From assembly GCA_903813345.2 (NCBI GenBank), contig CAIIXF020000005.1, forward strand, positions 16,557,375 to 16,621,374: DNA of 64,000 bases, in the 5' to 3' direction. Position numbers and translations under genes: made by a program. This DNA comes from Owenia fusiformis (Eukaryota; Annelida; Polychaeta; Sabellida; Oweniidae). Of this stretch, positions 59,660 to 64,000 are shown piece after piece (position 1 is the first letter of the stretch; each line of letters opens with the position of its first letter). The notes under the pieces were generated by a model, which saw only the letters and a program-made list of their open reading frames with translations, was not told where the DNA came from and did no database searches.

Positions 59660-62600
59660 GTGAGTATGCTTAGGGGGATTGGGGGAGTGGGGAAGGTGTG
59701 TCAGACATTTAGTCATGATCTGAAAACAAGTGAAGGCAAGGTTAAGTTGGTGGGGCCAGTTTGAGTTATAGGGGATATAAATACTAATGTTGGACTTAAA
59801 TTTCACTAAATAGTATTTTCTTCATTGGAAACCTCTGAAAACATTTTTTTCTGAAAAATCTAGTGAGGCACTTACTTGTCCAGTTTTCATCTTACTACAA
59901 AACTAAGAATATTTATCTTGAACTATTTGTATTCTGTTTCTTTTTGGTGATAGTCCTATCAAAATTAATTGGAGGTTATCTGAACGGGTGGTCTTCACTC
60001 CTTTTTTCAATTTAACATCAATGGTAATCAAACTGTCAAATATTCAAAATTATCTGAATGGGGCATGTCTCCTGAATTCATTATTTTATGATTACCTTAT
60101 TTCTTGAAGCTGTTGTTTATAGTATAGGAGTGTGATCTCATCTCAGAGATGATTTTCCTGGCCCTAAGCCAGTCTTCCAAAATCTTGTAATTTTTTCAAT
60201 TTAATTTGTTACAATTTCAGAATTGCATTCTGTTATGTAAGATATAGTTCCTTATTTGTAGAATGACCATCATATCCAAAAAAATAAATTTCTGTGTCTT
60301 TTTTAATTTGCGGATAATTTTAATTAGCATGGGATATATTGAGTGAAAATTAGTAAACTGAAACTGATTTTCCTAAAAATACTGTTTAATAGACAACATC
60401 CCGGAAACAACATATTATTCATTGGAGAAACAAATATTATTCTTTCAATGTCTTTCAATGTCAGTGTCTTTTTATCAAGTAGTACTGGATCAAGCATACA
60501 TTGTAAGGGGAAATTGATGCTTGTTTAAGTTCAACATGCATTTTCACACATCAGTTGACACATTTAGAGCACATTTTTATAAAAACCTTAACTTTTAATA
60601 AATGAATTTCTAGGACACTTAAAAATATGTGTCCTTAGAATCCAATATGATGATATAGGAAACTAATGCAGCCAAATATGTTAACATTGTGTCAGTATGA
60701 AATTATTGGTAATAATCTAAAATTATTGTAATTATATTATACAATTACTATAACCTCATTACCTAATTACACACAAATACATTTTTCGAACATTATTCTT
60801 CAATTATGGCAGGACCTTTATACGTATTAACATGGTCTGACACTGGTGGTTATATGACTTCTTATATGCAAAAAGTGCTGAAAGTGTTAAACCAATTATA
60901 ATTATTATATTATTTTTATGAATATAGTGTGACATGTTGTACTGTATACAGTCAGGCCTGTAGCCAGGGGGGTTTGGGGGGTTCGGGTGAACCCCCCTGG
61001 CCAAAATTTCTTTCAAAATCATGCAGTTTTTCACCATTCTGACTATTTTTTGAGTGATTTTTGGCCAAATTTGCCAAAGTGAACCCCCCCAGAATTTTTT
61101 GGAAAAGTGAACCCCCCTTGGAAAATTCTGGCTACGGGCCTGAATACTTTTCATCACTCTACTTTAGTTTTCTATCTGTGCATGATATGAAACTGCACTT
61201 ATCATGAAAGATCTAATCCTACTTTATCACACATAGATTTGATAGTATATATCTGAAAAAATGATGTTGATATCAGATTGATATGAAGCTCTTCAGAGCC
61301 TACTTATGAGGGACACCCTGTATAATGTATGCATTTTCCACTTCAGTTACCAGTCCCCCCAGTTTTACCAGAGAGCCAGTAAAAGAGTCTGCTTATAAGA
61401 AGAATCAAGAAGTAAAGCTACATTGTGAAGCTACAGGGAACCCAACCCCAGAGTAAGTCCCATCACACTTTTCTATGAATTTGTAATATGGTAGAATTCA
61501 TTCAGGTGTGCATGTTGTTGGATCATGGAGATTTTAAGATCATTAAGAATCATTATAACTTGGACCATGAAATCAGCAGCCCTGAATTGTTTACAGAGCC
61601 ATTCTGTATTCCTCAATATAACTGACATTGTTAGATACAAAACATCGCAGAATGTTTAAGCTTTGTGTAATCTTTGTTTCGGAAGTGCGAGACAAGGTGA
61701 TTTCATGTGTTGCTTTGATCCAAATGCCTCTTGATTTTGGGATTTGGTCTAATATGAGCCTTTTGTTTTGCCTACTACATTTCCTTTTCTTTATTCTCCT
61801 TTGTCTAGGTTCACCTGGGAGAAGGATGGTGTCAAGCTCTCCATGACGGGTGATCGTTACACAATGCGTGATGGTAGCGGCACTCTTACCATTAATAGTC
61901 CTGCATCTTACGACCATGGCACTTATCAGTGCTTTGCCAAGAACCACTTTGGCAGCGCAATCAGTAATAAGGCTGTACTCAAAGAGGCAGGTCAGTTCTT
62001 GTTTTTGAATATTTCATTAAAAGGAAAGCTAACACTGCGTTGGTGTGTTACAAGCTAATTTTCAAAAATATTGTAAATAACTGATTCCTCATTAATTTTA
62101 ATGAAAAGGTGAAAATAAAATAATAAGTTTTAAATTGAAAATGCAGAACAAGTGATAGCACAGAGAGACTATTAGGTGAAACGAAAGTATCATAAGGAGA
62201 CCAACAACAATGTCTCATGTAAATATGACAGTATCATATTCCTCTATATTTTCAGCCCAAGATCCATTTCCAAAGAAAGACGCCCCAGTGACTAACAGAC
62301 CTTTGCTAGGGCAGTCCTTGATCTTGAATTGTCAACCCCCAGCAGGGTACCCTGATGGCAGAATATTCTGGGCTCTAGACTCTGATAGTGAGGAAGCGAT
62401 CAATACCGTCGAACTAAGTGACAGAGTAACACAGGATCACAATGGTAAGTGCTTAAGTTGAATGCCCTTCCTTATTGAAAGATTTTCTTATTAGTCTATA
62501 TTGGTCCTTCCTAATTGAAAGATTTCCTTATTAGTCTATATTGGTCCTTCCTTATTGAAAGATACATTAGTGTGAGTGAATCCCCCTGTCAAAAAATTCT

Positions 62601-63742
62601 TTCAAAACCACACAGTTTGTTTCACCATTCTAACCATTTTCAAGTGATTTTGGGCCAAAGTTGTCAAGTGTGATCCCCCACAATTGTTTCATTCTATAAA
62701 CACTATGTTATTCATATGCATTTGCTGTATTCTATATACTATAAACCCTGTTATTACATGGGTAAAGCATGACATGTTCATTTCGACATATACAGGGTGT
62801 CAAATAAATATGTTCTCCCCTCCTTAGCTTTAACATCCACATGATGTTTGTTGCATCACTTTTTTCTCTACATGATGTCTGTCTTTTTCTTTAGCACATC
62901 AAAACTAGACTGCATGGAACAACTCCACAATAAGTTTCAGATGACTGGCTCAACTAGATGTACTTTTATGCACAAAAGTTCATTCTCTTGAAATTAAGGG
63001 TATTGTATAAATACTGTATGTTCCAGGTAATCTCTACTTTGCTAATGTAATCCAAGATGACAAGAAGGAGGGAGAATCTTATATGTGTACGGTTAACAAC
63101 TTACGTTTGAGATCCTATGTCCAGGGAGATGACCAAACCATACATCCAAAGCACAGTAAGTAGATACAGTTAAACCTGTATATCAGATCACCTCTCTAAT
63201 CAGAAAACCTCTCAGCATGAATTGTTAATTGTATATTTTAGTGATATTTTATATATGATGTAATTGTTTTATACATGTATTTATTATATAACCCATGACA
63301 CTTTAATAAAATTCTACAATACAATACAGTACAATGAATTATTTTTCAGTCCCATTTTTAATTTAATATACCATGGAATTCCCTGCCTATCAGAACTATT
63401 TTGGCTGGTTCCATTGGTGTTCAGATTAGAAAAGTTTTCCTCGATTTTGTACACAAAACTAACTGACTCTAAGCGTAAAGGCTAGTGTTTATGTCACACC
63501 TTGATTGTTGTTATACAAATTAATGTGTATGATGATGTCTCATATAGGTACATTTCCCTCGATCAGGATAAACCCTGTATCCAAAACCTCCCAGTACATA
63601 ACCCTTAATTATATGATGCTGTCTGTACACTTACAGGAGATGATATCCCAGAAGAACCTCCTAGGTTGATGTGGAAGAATCAGTCTCCCCAGATAGGCAT
63701 GCAAGGGAAGGATATCTACATGAAGTGCATCTTTGCAGGATA
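59567..63742 (+). CDS. L1CAM/neuroglian-family adhesion protein, 5' part
   Basis: Six exons with GT-AG introns join into one open frame of 263 complete codons plus a split one, and continue past the window. Residues 1-26 form a signal peptide. Ig1 has Cys53, Trp65 and Cys103 in the usual C..W..DxGxYxC pattern. Ig2 has Cys148, Trp161 and Cys206. Ig3 begins near residue 232 and reaches Cys259. The GNLYFANV motif (186-193) in Ig2 is characteristic of L1CAM, NrCAM, neurofascin and neuroglian. These are surface receptors for axon growth and glial contact, normally with six Ig and several fibronectin III domains, a membrane span and an ankyrin-binding tail, none of which lies in the window. Introns between domains are phase 1 and those inside Ig1 and Ig3 are phase 2, matching the two-exons-per-Ig layout of the family. 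Contactins are the main alternative. Confidence 0.88.
60953..61142 (-). mobile_element. complete 190-bp CAGGCCCGTAGCCAG MITE in intron
   Basis: Terminal inverted repeats caggcctgtagccag and ctggctacgggcctg match at 14 of 15 positions. The interior has paired gaaccccccc tracts. It lies in the intron after the signal-peptide exon. The 117-codon minus ORF crossing it is not a gene. This is the reference copy for the family in the window. Confidence 0.85.
61347..61452 (+). CDS. exon 2 of window, first half of Ig1
   Basis: 106 nt. Acceptor ccacttcag, donor aga|gtaagt. It joins the previous exon in phase 1 (Phe27) and leaves Glu62 split in phase 2. It contains VKLHCEATGNPTP, the B-strand cysteine region typical of an I-set Ig domain. 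Confidence 0.88.
61809..61990 (+). CDS. exon 3 of window, second half of Ig1
   Basis: 182 nt. Acceptor tttgtctag, donor ggcag|gtcagt. It supplies FTWEKDG, the GTLTI strand and DHGTYQCFAKNHFGSA, completing Ig1 with the tryptophan and second cysteine. Reading through either intron would hit stops, so the splice choice is well constrained. Confidence 0.9.
62256..62444 (+). CDS. exon 4 of window, first half of Ig2
   Basis: 189 nt, phase 1 at both ends. Acceptor tattttcag, donor aatg|gtaagt. It encodes the DPFPKK linker, SLILNCQPPAGYPDG with the first Ig2 cysteine, and RIFWALDS with the core tryptophan. The doubled proline after the cysteine is a family feature. Confidence 0.9.
62466..62563 (+). 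repeat. 40-bp tandem repeat in intron, about 2.5 copies
   Basis: Units begin ccttccttattgaaagattt at 62,466, 62,506 and 62,546, with single-base differences. It lies just after the exon 4 donor. Confidence 0.85.
62583..62690 (+). mobile_element. CAGGCCCGTAGCCAG MITE fragment in intron
   Basis: Keeps ttctttcaaaacc, tttcaccattct and gtgattttgggccaaa but has lost both terminal repeats. Confidence 0.55.
63027..63155 (+). CDS. exon 5 of window, second half of Ig2
   Basis: 129 nt, phase 1 at both ends. Acceptor tgttccag, donor caca|gtaagt. It carries GNLYFANV (the Gly is split with exon 4) and ESYMCTVNN with the second cysteine, then a charged linker DDQTIHPKH before Ig3. Confidence 0.9.
63167..63439. 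mobile_element. pogo-like MITE in intron with extra internal DNA
   Basis: The left end cagttaaacctgtatatcag, preceded by TA, and the right part ttccattggtgttcagatta..aagtttt resemble 22,952-23,126. About 100 bp of very AT-rich DNA separates the halves, suggesting a later insertion or expansion. It starts 11 bp after the exon 5 donor. Confidence 0.55.
63637..63742 (+). CDS. exon 6 of window, first half of Ig3
   Basis: 106 nt, the same length and end phase as the first half of Ig1. Acceptor acacttacag, donor ata|gtaagt. It encodes PEEPPRLMW and KDIYMKCIFAG. Tyr264 is split with an exon outside the window. Confidence 0.88.
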
Positions 63743-64000
63743 GTAAGTGGAGAGATTCAACCCTTATGGAGCATTTCATAATAAGTTTGATGTAACATAA
63801 ACACTATATTCAGGGTTAGGGGAAAAAGGGTCATGGACCCTAAGCCTTATATCTGAAAGCATTCCCACTCATTAGTATATGGTGCATCCAGTGTATCTGG
63901 CACGAAAAAAAATAAAAAAAATATTTGTCAAATTAATAAATAAGAAAAAGTTGTCAATAGCATTTGGTTCAATACAAAAGATAAGGAACCTATTACATAA
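63743..64000 (+). other. start of next intron of the L1CAM-like gene
   Basis: Begins with the donor gtaagtgg. The matching acceptor and the second half of Ig3 are outside the window. Confidence 0.75.

Noticed and set aside
60804-61157. 117-codon minus-strand ORF in the first visible intron
   Set aside because: Most of it is the 190-bp MITE. Similar frames appear in other copies of that element.
61591-61947. 118-codon minus-strand ORF
   Set aside because: It is antisense to an Ig exon of the L1CAM-like gene and has no features of its own.
61768-62058. Plus-strand ORF starting inside the intron before exon 3
   Set aside because: The conserved Ig sequence starts only after the acceptor at 61,808. 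The upstream part is intron, and the tail after 61,990 is read through a donor.
1-64000. tRNA, rRNA or well-known microRNA genes
   Set aside because: I looked for tRNA box B-like motifs and familiar microRNA seeds in hairpins and found none that I could support.

Overview
The window is AT-rich, intron-rich and repeat-dense animal nuclear DNA. Many short inverted-repeat transposon relics and a neural Ig-domain adhesion gene with exons of about 100-190 bp point to a non-vertebrate animal, most likely a marine lophotrochozoan or invertebrate deuterostome. The phylum cannot be fixed from the sequence alone. I saw no bacterial-type operon, rRNA, tRNA, CRISPR array or intact autonomous transposase.

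The only confidently coding region is the right end. Six plus-strand exons between 59,581 and 63,742 encode a signal peptide, immunoglobulin domains 1 and 2, and the first half of Ig domain 3 of an L1CAM/neuroglian-family cell-adhesion molecule. All splice sites are GT-AG, and the reading frame runs unbroken across every junction. The gene continues beyond the window. A possible non-coding first exon lies at about 6,293-6,733. If it belongs to this gene, nearly the whole window is its first intron.

The middle half of the window is a direct tandem duplication of about 16.01 kb. Copy 1 is 12,783-28,792 and copy 2 is 28,795-44,803. They are joined through a 2-base filler, and by eye I find only six substitutions and one homopolymer length change between them. 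One substitution removes the stop codon of the longest minus-strand ORF, making it 186 codons in copy 2 against 141 in copy 1.

The rest is intron or intergenic DNA carrying several non-autonomous DNA transposon families. The most striking is a roughly 378-bp Mutator-like MITE with perfect 9-bp target-site duplications. It carries an ordered, promoter-like set of GC box, CCAAT boxes, CRE (TGACGTCA) and TATA motifs. Inside the duplicated unit one copy has inserted into another in opposite orientation, forming a near-palindrome of about 750 bp. Other families are a second Mutator-like MITE with C/G-rich ends, pogo/Tigger-like elements flanked by TA, a 190-bp element with CAGGCCCGTAGCCAG ends, a GC-rich 661-bp element flanked by TTA, a 901-bp foldback with mirrored ORFs, and several minisatellites.
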